This document shows positions 33,448-44,481 of a stretch of 64,000 nt of DNA, one piece after another (position 1 is the first letter of the stretch; each line of letters starts with the position of its first letter). Below the pieces are notes generated by a model. That model was given only the letters and a program-made list of their open reading frames with translations, did not search any database and was not told where the DNA came from. The stretch is from NCBI GenBank assembly GCA_030490835.1, contig CM059973.1, positions 62,066,008 through 62,130,007 of the forward strand, given 5' to 3'. Source of the DNA: Annona cherimola (Eukaryota > Streptophyta > Magnoliopsida > Magnoliales > Annonaceae). A program made the position numbers and the translations under genes.

Positions 33448-34673
33448 TAGGAGTGCAACTAAGCTGGGTCGAGTCCAAATCCAGCCCACCGAACTCAAAG
33501 TCAAAAGGTGCTTGAACTTGCTTTTTTTAGAACCCAAACATGTGAAACTTGATTTATAAATATGATAGGATATGGTTCAAATGAACTCTAACCCGAAGAA
33601 CCTGAGGCTAATTACCATTATATATTTTCTATAAAATATATTATGTACATAATATCTAAACAATATTTCTTCATATTTTATGTATCTTATGTTATTTATA
33701 TTTATATTTGAATACATATTTGACATATTCTCATTTACTATAAATAAAGTATATTATTTTTATTTTTATTTATCTTTTAGTTCTATCATTTACTTTTACA
33801 TCCATTAATTTTTCTTTCATTTTGTTTTTTACTTTAAATTTTCTTTTAGAAATATTCTTTATATTGATTTTTAAAAAAAATCTGTAATTTGATTATATAA
33901 TATTATATTTGTTTACATGATTTGTTATTATTATATATCCATATGATAGTCCTGCTTCTATAAATCTCTTTTCTATGTAACTTCCTTTATTTTTAATATA
34001 TTGATGGTTGATGAAAAATTCACTTCATCTATTGTATTTAACATCATTTATAGTATCTTGGAAACTCTTTTATTTGTTTAATATCACTGTACATGGGCCC
34101 CACTGAAAATCAACATAATAAAATTGTTTAATATTAAATATCAATTTTAAAATTAAATTTTTCAAGATCTAAACTATCTAAAATATCATTTCTATGTAGA
34201 TAAATGATTCTATAAAAGATTATTACATCTAATGCTTGTGTAAGTGGATCTAAATATTTTTCATAATTTATACATTAATATAATTTTCAACAAATGTGGC
34301 CTATAAACATACTTAGTCGTGATGAAACAAGGTCTTCTAAATAAACAAATTATGTTAAATACAATGAATTGTTATATTATGTTTCAAAAAAATGAATTGT
34401 TATATTTTCCATTAATGATCGAAATCTTAAAAATTGAAAGCGTTACATGTCTCTGCTTTTATATAACCTAGTTACATAAAAGTAGTCTTTTATAAAATAA
34501 AAAAAATTAACTTATCATTTCTAAATAAAATATAAATTCATTAATCTAAATTCCAACCTAAAACTCAACCGAACTCTATTTGCAAAAATAATGTTAGAGT
34601 TTAGGTTTTACAAATAGGGTTAAGATTAAGGTTGAGCTGAACTTGAATTTTATGAGCCCAAATTGCATCCCTA
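33448..34673. mobile_element. hAT-like non-autonomous element
   Basis: Imperfect terminal inverted repeats start TAGGAGTGCAACT on the left and, as reverse complement, TAGGGATGCAATT on the right. They resemble the TIRs of the element at 51797. The flanking 8-mers GTTCCATC and ATTTTATC agree at only 5 of 8 positions. No transposase frame is present. Only its first 114 bp fall in the duplicated block. Confidence 0.5.
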
Positions 34674-34878
34674 ATTTTATCTAGCCTCTTAACTTCAAAA
34701 TTCCGGAGAGATACCGCTGGATTTTATGATAAAATGTGATGACTATTGAATAAAGGTAAAAGTTAGCCTTTAGAACACCACACAAATATTTGTACTAAAA
34801 CACTACTAAAAAAGAAGTTTGACAAAATATTGTCTAAGTTGGGCTCAATTGATATTTTTGGAGCAACTTGAGGGCGAG

Positions 34879-35128
34879 TGTTGAATGAATAGCTAAATAA
34901 GAAAATTATACTTTGTATAAAAATAGTGATTCATCTTGTATTTATCTTGATTGATTCTCATACCTTGTAATGAGCTGTTAATCTGCTGTAAATGAATTAT
35001 AATTAATGGAAGACCCGGAGGCCCCAAGGTATGAGAGAAAAGGGGCTTCCGCCATTGAATACGGCATTCCGAACCACATAAATCATTGTATTTGTGTGGT
35101 TACGTGTTTTGTGTGCTTTGTTCCAACA
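34879..35128 (+). repeat. 3' LTR of the short copia element
   Basis: It starts TGTTGAATGAATAGC right after the PPT and ends TTCCAACA. It matches 29549-29803 at roughly 80% by eye. The short reading frame that crosses it (35006-35236) is incidental. Confidence 0.8.
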
Positions 35129-35885
35129 GGTGCACTGCAAATGCTGCTTACCCAAGATCCCAATAAACCTGCTGCAAGCGCTCCCACGTTAGAGTGTGGT
35201 GCTGATCCTTCATCAAGCAGTCTCAATCCTAGCTAATTGTTGATTCGCTTGACGTAAACGGTCGGTTATTGATCAGACCCATTGGCCACATTATCTTCAT
35301 AGGAACTCTCTAACAAGATATTAGCTATGCACCAATCTTAAATCTATCCATGTGACAGAAGATATCCAACGCGAAATATCTACCAGGAGAAAATGATAAG
35401 GTCGTTATATCTCCCATAGGACATGTTGCATACTCCCTCTCTGCAATCCGTATCCGAATCTTATCCGTTTTCTCCATCTCTCACGCACTAGCATACTTCG
35501 AACACCTTTCTCATTCCCATTTTCCTCACCCAAAAACATTCACGCTTGTTTTCTCCCACACACCAATGATAAAATAGAAAAAAAAAAAAAAAAAAAAAAA
35601 TTTCTTCCTGTCGTAAATCATCAAACACCATTCTTCTTCTTCTTCTTCACTTACTAGAAGGACAGAAGCTCCATCTCATCTAATCAGACACCTCTCTTTG
35701 GAGTTCCAAAGAAGAAAACAGACAGAAAAAGAATGTAATATACACCCATACCCATGTATATGACCTGAAAAGATTGGAGAATATCAGGCACCCAGCTGCA
35801 TTCCCGCAAAGAAATCAGAAGAAGAGTCCTCCTCGCATTTATTTTCATTTGCAGATTAAAACCCAAGAAATTAATTAATTAAGCG
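35129..35885 (+). promoter_or_regulatory. Upstream region and probable 5' UTR of the NF-YC gene
   Basis: It spans the DNA between the copia LTR and the NF-YC start codon. An inverted CCAAT box (ATTGG) lies at 35281-35285, a run of 23 A at 35578-35600 and a TTC repeat at 35631-35649. TTTTCATTTGCAG/A at 35844-35857 resembles a 3' splice site, so a 5' UTR intron is possible, as in many plant NF-YC genes; I could not fix its donor. The LTR ends only about 750 bp before the start codon, so it may supply distal promoter sequence. Confidence 0.5.
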
Positions 35886-36590
35886 ATGGAAAACCACCAG
35901 CAGCCGATGCAAGGGCAAGCGTATCCCCAGTCGTCGTCCTTGCACCACCTGCTGCAGCAGCAGCAGCAGCTGCAGATGTTCTGGAACTACCAGCGGCAGG
36001 AGATGGCGCAGTGGAACGAGTTCAAGAACCACCAGCTGCCGCTGGCCCGGATCAAGAAGATAATGAAGGCGGACGAGGACGTGCGGATGATATCTGTGGA
36101 GGCGCCTATCCTGTTCGCCAAGGCCTGCGAACTATTCATCCTCGAGCTCACCATCCGCTCATGGCTGCACGCCGAGGAGAACAAGCGGCGGACGCTCCAG
36201 AAGAACGACATCGCCGCTGCCATCGCCCGCACCGACATCTTCGACTTCTTGGTGGATATCGTGCCGAGGGATGAGATCAAAGAGGAGGGTGTGGCAGGAA
36301 TTGGGACGACGTTGGTGGGAATGGGAGGAGATGGCAGCAGCATCGGAGTGCCTTACTACTATCCGCCGATTGGGCAAGCTGCTGCTACGGGCGGTGGTGT
36401 TTTGATGGGGCAGCCTGCAGGTGTCGTAGCTGGGGTCGATTCAGCAGCTATATATGCTCAACAGCAGCAGCATGGGTGGCAGGTGGGCAGCTGGCAGCCT
36501 GGATTGGCGGAGGACGATGGATCTTACGCTAGCAGCGGTGGTGGCGGGCCACAGGATTTGGAAGGGCCAGGGCCAGGATATGGTACTTGA
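35886..36590 (+). CDS. NF-YC: Nuclear transcription factor Y subunit C (NF-YC / HAP5)
   Basis: A 234-residue intron-free ORF. NF-YC pairs with NF-YB through histone folds and recruits NF-YA to bind CCAAT boxes in the nucleus; in plants the NF-YB/C dimer also works with CONSTANS-like proteins and bZIPs. Residues about 46-130 are the conserved core: [54 protein letters not shown] and ending [12 protein letters not shown]. The N-terminus is Gln-rich (residues 21-30) and the C-terminus is rich in Gly and Gln, ending in a Gly/Pro-rich acidic tail. The start fits the family length. One oddity is [11 protein letters not shown] just before the fold, where most plant members have a form like EIEQVNDFKNH. 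GC content is far above the surrounding DNA. It looks fully functional and belongs to the NF-YC2/3/9-like group. Confidence 0.97.
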   Translation: MENHQQPMQGQAYPQSSSLHHLLQQQQQLQMFWNYQRQEMAQWNEFKNHQLPLARIKKIMKADEDVRMISVEAPILFAKACELFILELTIRSWLHAEENKRRTLQKNDIAAAIARTDIFDFLVDIVPRDEIKEEGVAGIGTTLVGMGGDGSSIGVPYYYPPIGQAAATGGGVLMGQPAGVVAGVDSAAIYAQQQQHGWQVGSWQPGLAEDDGSYASSGGGGPQDLEGPGPGYGT

Positions 36591-36763
36591 AGAAATTCAG
36601 TAATTTTTTTTTTTCGTAGTTAAAAATTCAGTGCTCTTTAAGCAAACGTATTCTTCGATCTATTTTTTCTTCATTTCTTTCCGAATTTCTGATCCAATTA
36701 ACTTGGAGTTCTGTAGGGTAAACTGCTGTAAGTCGTTGGAATTTCAGGTTGTACTTTGTTTGG
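36591..36763 (+). other. 3' UTR / flank of the NF-YC gene
   Basis: AT-rich, with a T run at 36604-36614. The Pack-MULE-like element begins about 180 bp after the stop codon, so it probably lies in or next to the 3' UTR or terminator. Confidence 0.5.
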
Positions 36764-37006
36764 TTTCTTGGTGTTTTTTTTGTATTTTAAATCTTCTAAC
36801 TTTACCTATTTGCATTTTGAAATCTTGAACTTTTACCGTTTGCATTTTAAATCTTAAAAAATTTGTTTCTTTACTTTTTAAACCCTGGCTCGTAACAATG
36901 TTTAAAATTACCATTAAAACACATGATGCAGGACCATTCACATGCTTATAATTTTAAAATGATAGAAATAACCTTTATATCTACATAAGCAACGTGCATC
37001 TCTTCG

Positions 37007-37770
37007 TTGTTCACTCCATCTTGCGCTCATGTTGGCCACCTCATATCGATGGACTCGATTCTTTCCTTCAACAACAACTACAAGACCGACTCCTTCGGTG
37101 GCAGCAGCAACAACAGCAACTTCGACAACAAGAAGAAGAGCCCAAAAGAGAAGAAGGGCAAGCACCCTCCCCTCTTCGATTGTAGTTGCTTCCGATGCTA
37201 CACCAGCTTCTGGGCCAAGTGGGATTCCTCCCCAAAATCGCCATCTGATCCATGAGATCCTGGAATCCTTCGAAGACAACCTCCCCCAAGAGCCGGAAAC
37301 AATAGTAGCAGAATCAGAGGAGGAAGCAAGGGCGGCTAGTAGAGGAGCACGGGCGGGTGATCGAGACCAGCGGGTTGGTTCTGAAGGAGTACTATTTGGA
37401 TTCTGAGGATGTTAGGCTCAAGGAAGAAGATGGGGTTGAGGAAGGATGTCATAATCCTCCTGTCCACATCTCCTGTGCCCTCTCGCAGCTTTCTCAGGCC
37501 ATCGTAGCCCTACTTTCATTGTCAGCCTCCTAACCTTCCATGCCCACCTCCTCTTCTCCTCTCTTTCCCATGCCCTCGTCTCCTTGCAAGACTAACTGTT
37601 GTCTTGTTAGGAATTTGACTCATTGCTGACCGCTACATTGTTTCCCCTGCTTTCCTTTCCAATTTCATCACCGGCATCTTTGACCTCATCTCCTTTGGTG
37701 CTTTGGCTTGGAGCCTTGAGCAGATCCATGCCATAAGCTCAAATCCCTCAATACTCTTTCTACCCTCTCA
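37007..37770 (+). pseudogene. Captured host gene fragment inside the Pack-MULE
   Basis: The frame from 37007 reads a low-complexity Asn/Ser region, then KKKSPKEKKGKHPPLFDCS and CFRCYTSFWAKWDSSP. At about 37240 the sense shifts to the next frame, which continues NRHLIHEILESFEDNLPQEP and a Glu-rich tail. The two parts together resemble a family of uncharacterised plant proteins with a Cys cluster followed by W-(A/V)-(K/R)-WDSSPNR-LIHEI; one extra base explains the break. Further on, other frames give LVLKEYYLDSEDVRLKEED and RYIVSPAFLSNFITGIFD, which I cannot assign. The fragment has no intact start-to-stop reading, so it is treated as a pseudogene. Confidence 0.6.
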
Positions 37771-38094
37771 TATCGCAATTAGAGTGTTCAATAATTTTAG
37801 AGCTATCAACTTAGTGAATTTGGATGGCAAAGGGTTTTAGACCCTTTATGATATTTGAGGCACTCAAACATTGATAAGTTCCGACTGATTCTTGAGGGTG
37901 CTATTTTTCTGTGATTTTTTATGGAAATAATAGGTTATTTTGAGGGCAATGGCGCTTGTACTGTTTTTTTATTTGTTTATAAAGTATTACAAATCATTTG
38001 TTGTTTCAATCAAGTCCCTTCTTATGCTCATCATTTTTCCATAGCTCAATCACCATATCCATGCCATCTCCTCCTCTATCAAACCCATCAGGTT

Positions 38095-38705
38095 TAGGGG
38101 TGTTAACGGATCAGGTTGAATGGGTTGGAGCCTAATCTTAATCTTAACTCATTTAAAATATCTCAACCCTAATCCGTTTATTAATCCATTTAAAAAACTT
38201 CAACCTTAACCTATTTACAACTTATTTAATAAACGGATTGGTGAGTTGATAACAGATTGCATAGCAAATAACCTAAAAGCTTAAATTCTAGTAGATTATG
38301 ATCTCGCAGAGGGAGATGAGAGGGTGTTTTTGGCGTGGGGGAAATAAAAATAGGGCAGTAATGAGAAAATGAAATTAAGACAGCAGCGAAAAAATAAAAA
38401 TTAGGTGACTTGAGGAAAACTTAGAGAGGAAAATAACCAAAGATTTACATGTATAAAACTTTAATGAGTTAAGCGAGTTAAATGAGTTGAACGAATTAAA
38501 ATGGTTGAACGAGTTATATGGGTTAAATGAGTTACTAAATGGGTTGACAAGTTATAAAATTTCAATCCTAATTCATTTATTTAATTAAATGGTTAAACAA
38601 ATTGGTAGATCATAACCTATTTATTCAAAAATCTCAACCTAAACTCATTTATAAACGGGTTGGACGAGCGGGTTGACAGATTGACCATGACCATTAACAC
38701 CCCTA
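38095..38705. mobile_element. hAT-type MITE, 611 bp
   Basis: Terminal inverted repeats TAGGGGTGTTAA and TTAACACCCCTA are perfect over 12 bp, and the 8 bp target duplication ATCAGGTT is perfect (38087-38094 and 38706-38713). The inside is AT-rich with repeated GAGTTAAATGAGTT-like words and no ORF. It lies within the Pack-MULE and is therefore younger. Confidence 0.93.
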
Positions 38706-38964
38706 ATCAGGTTGCTCACTTATGGATGAACAGAGTCGACATCTGATTTGCTGCTTATTTTTTCTTTTCTTTTTTAATACATTTGAGGTTATTTATGATA
38801 TTTCATATGAATTAACGGTATTTTAAACACCATGAGGAACTAGGGTTTAAAATGTAAAGAAATAAAGTTTTCTAAGTTTATAATGCAAACAGCTAAAGTT
38901 TAGGGGTTTGAAATGCAAATAGGCAAATTTAGAGAATTTAAAATGTAAAAAACTCTTTCTTGGT

Positions 38965-40524
38965 CGGTCTTGCAGTCTGCAATTAAAATTTCAAACTCTA
39001 GAATTTGGTCGAACGAATGATTCTCTAAGGTTAAAAACAAAATTAAACAGAGTCAAGTCACGGGCCTTGGTTATTTTCAAAATAAAAGCATCAAAGAAAA
39101 TTTTTAAATGGCCAAATTGAGGTGGAGCTAATAGGTTCGCTGGCCCATGCATCCGCAATGTGTGGGAAACCTCTTTCACACTGGTGCGCCCTCTTTGCTT
39201 TACGAATGATTTCAGATGTTAAAAAATTTCTAAATTTCATTGCTTTAAATATTATTAAGTTTAGACCTTAAAAAATATTATTGAGTTTGCCAACTAGGTG
39301 TAGCGGATGTGGATCAAGTTCATGCGTAGCAGACACAGATCAAGACAGTCCTCTGTTTGTTAGCATGCTAACATGCTAATTAATATTACACACTGTCATT
39401 GCACGACAGCTTGTGTACTATCCTATTCTGCATTCAAGTGTAGCCTTATTGGTACCAACCTTTGGCATGGGTGTCGCTGGTCGTGGGTGCCATTCCCATA
39501 GTGGAATTATTTGCCTCCTGATGGGGAGCATGAGATGCAATATTATAGAGAATATTAACTTTATTTTTGCAAACTTATTTTCTTGCCGAAAAATAATTCA
39601 ACTCAAAAGTATAAGAAGAATAGACAAAATATGGGAAGGTTCAATTTTCTTGTGTTAAAATTTTTAATACGATAATTTTTCAACTACTTTTCAAATGCGT
39701 GCATTTTCAAGTCAAGCCTTATATGATTAAGAATAATCAACACATAGGCTTAGAAAAAGACTATGGGCTATGGGCCTTACAGTGTGACATTATCCGCTCA
39801 AGCTTGGTAGCTCAGTCATGCGATTTTAAAATGCATCACACCATGTTTAACTTGAAACCTACTTGTAAACCACTACAAACTTTCTCCTCTTTTTGATGTG
39901 GAATTGGGTTCTGGGCTATTACAAGACCACCGGCTTCCGCCTAGTTCGTTTCTAAACCACAAATCAACTTCAGGCTTTGGCCTGTAGCCCTAGCCTTCAC
40001 TGGTTTAATTCTTCGACTCTTTGAACAACATCTACTGGAGAGGGTCTTTTCTGATACCACTTGTCACACATAGACTCACAAAAAGTGACCATTGGGTCTG
40101 ACATATAGAGCATATTGACCCAAAAAAACTACCATTGGGTATGTGGACTGTGTGCCTTATAGTGTAATATTGTCTACTTTGCAAATTCAATTAACATTGA
40201 TTGATCGAATAAAGCAAGCTCAGAAACAGGACAAACTTGTTTTTTGTATTTTAAAAAAGTTGAAAAATGAAGAACCCTTTGATTTCTGTTGCAGTTTTGA
40301 TAAAACACTACTTTTCGACAAAAATTAATCATGACTAGAGATGACATGCTACAATGAGAAATTTTAGAGGAAGTCCATCTGTTCAAATTTTCTATGCATC
40401 TTAGTAGTACCAAGATGTACAAAGATCTAATATAGAATTTTTTGTATAAAAGGCTACATGTAGAGTGTGTCAAATTTGTATCTCAGTACTTAGTGTATCA
40501 ATAAGTCAAGGCGGAATAAAAAAA
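38965..40524. other. Intergenic repeat DNA, unidentified
   Basis: No supported ORF. A phrase near 39765-39815 (GGGCCTTACAGTGTGACATTATCCGCT) recurs in modified form near 40150-40180. TGATACCAC at 40052-40060 followed by TTGTCACACA would be a copia PBS and LTR end on the minus strand, but no LTR pair or coding remnant goes with it. Confidence 0.4.
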
Positions 40525-41585
40525 AAAACAGGTTGGATTGTAACAAAATGGAAATAAAAGCACATTACTATGGACTTTATGACTGCTCTCCCTAAGTCAT
40601 TATGATGTTGTATGAGTAGTGGTGGATAGACTTACTAAATCTACTAACTTCCTACCGTATCATATAACATTCAGAATGGATCACATGTCAAACTTGTACC
40701 TACGAGAGATTTTTTCATTTATATGGTGTCCCTATTTCCATTATATCAGACAGAGATTGACAGTTTATTTTTGATTTCTTGCTAAATTTGCAAAATTCTA
40801 TAGGAATAGAGTTGCACTTGAGCACCGCGTATCACCCGCAGACATATAGTCAATCTGAAAGAACTATCCAAATTCTAGAGGATGTATTAAGAGCTTGTGC
40901 CTTATATTTTCCTTTTTCTTAGGATGAACACTTGGCCTTGGTCAAGTTTGCCTATAACAACAGTTATCAGGCTAGTATTGGTATGATTCTATTTGAAGCT
41001 CTATATGGAAAAAAGTGTCAAACGCCTATCTATTTGGAAGAAATTGGTACATGACAACTTTTGGCTCTAGCCCTAGTTTAGCAAGTTCCTGACGCGGTTC
41101 TAGTTATATGGCGATGGTTAGAAGTAGCATAAGATCGCCAGAAAAAGTATGCTAATGACAGACGAAGAGACCTATAGTTTATAGTAGGCAAGTTGATCTT
41201 TTTAAAAGACTCTCCCACGAAAGGCGTAACTTGTTTTGGGATGAAAGACAAGTTATCTCCTCAATACATCAAAACTTTCGAGATATTGAAAATCATTTGT
41301 GGTGTTGCATATCGGCTAGCATTACCTTCTTCGCAAGTAAATTTTCATAATGTTTTTCATATCCTACAATCGAGGAAGTATATGGCCAATCCAACTCTTA
41401 TTCTATCAACCAAAAAATATAAGATTGAGAAAGATTTAACTCATCTAGAACATCTTGTACAAATCTTGGATAGTCGTGAGAAACAGTTAAAGAGGAAGAG
41501 AATTCGGCACGTTCCGGTGCAATGAAACAACTACAATGACCAAGAAACTACATGGGAGCTAGAGGATGACATTCGCAAAATCTGA
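40525..41585 (+). pseudogene. Ty3/gypsy integrase remnant
   Basis: Across frames it reads the typical gypsy integrase: HITMDFMTALP, DRLTKSTNFLPY, IELHLSTAYHPQT, a SQSERTIQ-like motif, FAYNNSYQASIG and FEALYGKKCQTPIYLEE. The C-terminal part follows (KLSPQYIKTFEIL, FHNVFHILQSRKYM), where complete elements have the phrase on the chromovirus-type LRKY. The longest open piece is 41193-41525. Many stops and frameshifts mark it as dead. Upstream pol domains are missing. Confidence 0.85.
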
Positions 41586-41642
41586 TTTGAATTATTCAAT
41601 GATCTATCTTGATTATTGCAAGTTTTGATGACGAAACTTTAT

Positions 41643-42640
41643 AAAGTGAGGAGAATATAAATACCCTACAATTTTTAGCATTAACTAGTCAAAGTCCACG
41701 TAAGATAGCATACATGGCAAGGGTTAGCTATTTGACCAACTGAGTTGGATAGTTAATAATGGGTCTCGCCCAATTGTTATATATGCTAAGGTTCTCGATT
41801 GACATATGAAAAATCTAGGAGTCTTAGAGATTTAGGGTTCGGGTAGGGGTTCAGTCAGAAAATAATTAATTTTTGCAATTTTGCCTCCCTAGGCATGTAG
41901 GCCCCACAGGATGAGATAAGAGCAAGATCTGACCAAATAAGATCGAGTTTGAATTGAATTTAAAATTAAATTCAAGTTATAGGATTTTATCATTTATTTC
42001 TTTCCCTAGAATTTTAGGAAACTTACAAAAGATTTTAGAAAATGGTTTAAGGGAGCTAATAGAATTAGGTATCCATAAGAAATATTTGGAAAGCTGGAGG
42101 TGCAAAAGGAGAAAAATATATTACTTTTTATTCTTCCTACAAAGGCAAGTAGACTTTTATTTTAGAGTTGATTTTAATCTCAATAAATATTTTGGTCAAA
42201 CTTATTTATTAATACATTATTTTTGAATTAATTGTACAGAGATTTTATGATGTATAATATAATATATTGAGTGGTGTACCTAACATAAATAATTTTACAT
42301 GATTATGGACTACAGCAATATAAAATTGTATGAATGGAATTTATGCGAAATATTATTTTTCTTATTTTTGGTACAATTATACCAAATATTGTTAGTTATA
42401 TGGTTTTTTTTTCATATCCGTATATATAAATTAATTTATGTGGCGGCTATAATTATTGTGTGTAAAAATAAGCGACTAGTATGATGCACACAGGAATTTG
42501 GTTTCGGTTAGAATGTATGAACTGAAATGAATTCGTCAAATATATGCCAGATGTTTCAAAGTTATTTTTACGCCATTATTGCCAACCATTCGTTGGTTGC
42601 TTTTGACCCATTTAATGACTATATATATATATATATGGAA
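41643..42640 (+). other. Probable gypsy polypurine tract and start of its 3' LTR, then AT-rich DNA
   Basis: Shortly after the integrase, GATGACGAAACTTTATAAAG leads into GTGAGGAGAATATAAATACCC. In gypsy elements the same phrase (GAGGACGAAA... GTGGGGGAGAATGTAATACCC) marks the PPT and LTR start, so an LTR probably starts near 41656. Its far end is not evident. No ORF can be supported up to 42640. A short TA repeat lies at 42622-42640. Confidence 0.5.
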
Positions 42641-42643
42641 TAT

Positions 42644-43014
42644 ATTCTGGTCCAGCATGCTGCACCGGAATTTTCGGTGCAGCATCGCTGAAATGGGCCT
42701 CACATGATCATGAAATCATGATCTACTCCACCCATTGTATTTAGAATAATATATTCTATTACCATACCAATTTTCATCCCAATCAGATATGTATATGGCC
42801 CCCATCTGAAAATGGTATAAATTCAACGTAATAAAATAGTTTGATGTAAATAACAACTTTAAAGTATCTGATTTGGATGAAAATTGGTATGGTAATAGAA
42901 TACATTATTCTAAATACAATTGGTGGAGTAGATCATGATTTCATGATCATGTGAGGCCCATTTTTGGGCTACTGCACCGCTGTTCCGGTGCAGTGACGCT
43001 GCACCGGAACAGCT
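42644..43014. mobile_element. Foldback MITE with long inverted repeats
   Basis: The two halves are inverted copies over about 150 bp: GGGCCTCACATGATCATGAAATC, GATCTACTCCACC and TACCATACCAATTTTCATCC appear on one side and their complements on the other. Both ends are built of repeated GCTGCACCGGAA / TTCCGGTGCAGC blocks. No ORF and no clear target duplication. Confidence 0.75.
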
Positions 43015-44481
43015 CTCTCTCTACATATATCCGTTTATTTTAAATAGAAATGTTTTGGTAGACTGAAGGAGTAGATTGGTTGTTAATTTTTTTTCCTTTC
43101 TTCCTAGGTCTGTGTGTCATCTCCAACCTTGCTGGTGTCTTGGGATTGTTGCAAAGAAATCCACTTTACAAATTTTGCAAGGAAAGACTGTTTATTATAT
43201 TAATTGTAAAAATATTTATTGGATATAAATTGCACTGTGATATTTGTACGTTTTTGTTTGAGTTCACGCCTGGGCTAGGCCAACGTCAGAAACGGCACAT
43301 GTAAGAGGATGAGCCCAAACAGAGCTAATGATGATGTGGCATCTTATTGGCCTTCCATTTCATTTTATTATAATTTGGTGATTGTAACTCTAATTTATAT
43401 AATCAAATAGTTAATTTTTATATTTTTGATGCTTCTAGACTCAATGAAAGGGTTTGATTTTCCATTTGAGGACTAATTTTTAACATATTAAATTAAATGA
43501 TTATTTTTATCATTGAATTAAGTTTCAATTTGGTCATTATCCATTTTCAAATAATTTTCTACTTGCTAGTCATGTTGGGACTAACCTATTATTTCTACAG
43601 GTGTACCAAATTAAGTGAGACATTAAATTTTTTGGATTACCTAAATATTTCTTAGAATATTTAATTAATTATTTATTTAAAGGCATGTAATGAGAATGAT
43701 GGCCTTGTATTTTATTTTATTTTTTTATGCCTTGATGTAATAATAGGAACATGACTAGTGGAAATAGATTATGAATTTTTTATTTACAAAATTATAATAA
43801 TTAATTGTGTCATAAATGCGTAATTGATCATGAGAAAATTGCATTAAATACACGGCTCGAGATCACTTTTCTGTATCGGTACGTTACACAATCAAACTCT
43901 GAATCATATACACAGACAGTGAGATATAAACTACTAGGCTTTACCATGATTCACTGAGTGAAAATAGTTTTCTATTGGTAGATAGCAGTTTTTACAATAT
44001 AGATATGGGAAGAATTTAGTGGGAAACATTTTGGTTATAGGATGAATTTGTGAAATGCTGCAATTATATTGGAAATAAATAGCAAATGTGGTGGGTACGT
44101 CATGAATTCTCCCCAAACAAAATCGAGCACGCCCACAAAACCATACTACTTTGCAAAGCAGGTAGCCAGATCCACCAAAACTAATGAATTGAAAGGAATT
44201 GACACTTAGAGAAAACTACTTGCAACCGTTTCAAAGACTTATAATTATGATCTTGGTTCATGGAATATTCGCAATGTTGATGCCCACTTCATGAAACAGA
44301 TATACGTTTTTCAAAAGTTGGACCAAATCAAACTATGCATGTGGGAATTAAATGAAATCAATGTTTACACGTATATTGCTGGCAAACTATATATATACAA
44401 GTGTTGTTTTAACATGCAGCACACTATATTTCACCTTCCAAACTCTAGCAACGCTAGGCTAACATTCGTCCGTTCAAAGCA
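43015..44481. other. Intergenic DNA upstream of the cysteine-rich peptide gene
   Basis: AT-rich with no supported ORF. TATATATA at 44389-44397, about 90 bp before the start codon of the peptide gene, is the likely TATA box. Confidence 0.5.

Larger units (their letters stand above)
23551..33561 (+). repeat. Segmental duplication, copy A
   Basis: It is identical to 53990-64000 apart from the two substitutions I noticed (24969/55408 and 25771/56210). It runs from inside the element 2 reverse transcriptase through its 3' LTR, the flanking DNA and most of the short copia element. The right end is not a real boundary: it is where the window ends for copy B. Confidence 0.97.
29549..35128 (+). mobile_element. 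Decayed Ty1/copia element with short LTRs
   Basis: LTRs of 255 bp (29549-29803) and 250 bp (34879-35128) share text such as GAGCTAAATAAG, CAAGGTATGAGAGAAAAG and the CCAACA end. TGGTATCAAAAT (29804-29815) is a mutated PBS, and CTTGAGGGCGAG (34867-34878) is the PPT. The target duplication is GATGC at 29544-29548 and GGTGC at 35129-35133, one mismatch. Only a gag remnant can be read inside; integrase and RT are gone, replaced by AT-rich repeats and a hAT-like insert. The 5' 4.0 kb is duplicated at 59988-64000. Confidence 0.8.
36773..38955. mobile_element. Pack-MULE-like element downstream of NF-YC
   Basis: Long terminal inverted repeats of about 150 bp (36773-36930 and 38805-38955, roughly 70% alike) share words such as CCTATTTGCATTT, TTTCTTTAC and TTTTAAACCCT. 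A perfect 9 bp duplication TTTCTTGGT flanks the element (36764-36772 and 38956-38964), the hallmark of Mutator-like elements. No transposase is present. Inside is a GC-rich, coding-like segment (37000-37760) that differs sharply from its AT-rich surroundings, as expected for a captured gene fragment. A hAT MITE has inserted at 38095-38705. Confidence 0.8.

Noticed and set aside
35006..35236. 76-codon reading frame before NF-YC
   Set aside because: It starts within the 3' LTR of the short copia element and runs out into flanking DNA; no domain or codon pattern supports it.
36994..37185. Gln-rich frame (runs of Q) in the Pack-MULE
   Set aside because: Same CAA/CAG-rich DNA as the captured fragment, but in another frame; the frame at 37007 followed by the shifted frame gives the more protein-like reading.
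40052..40063. Minus-strand primer-binding site and LTR end of another copia element
   Set aside because: Nine matching bases only, with no LTR pair, PPT or coding remnant attached; mentioned within the intergenic entry instead.
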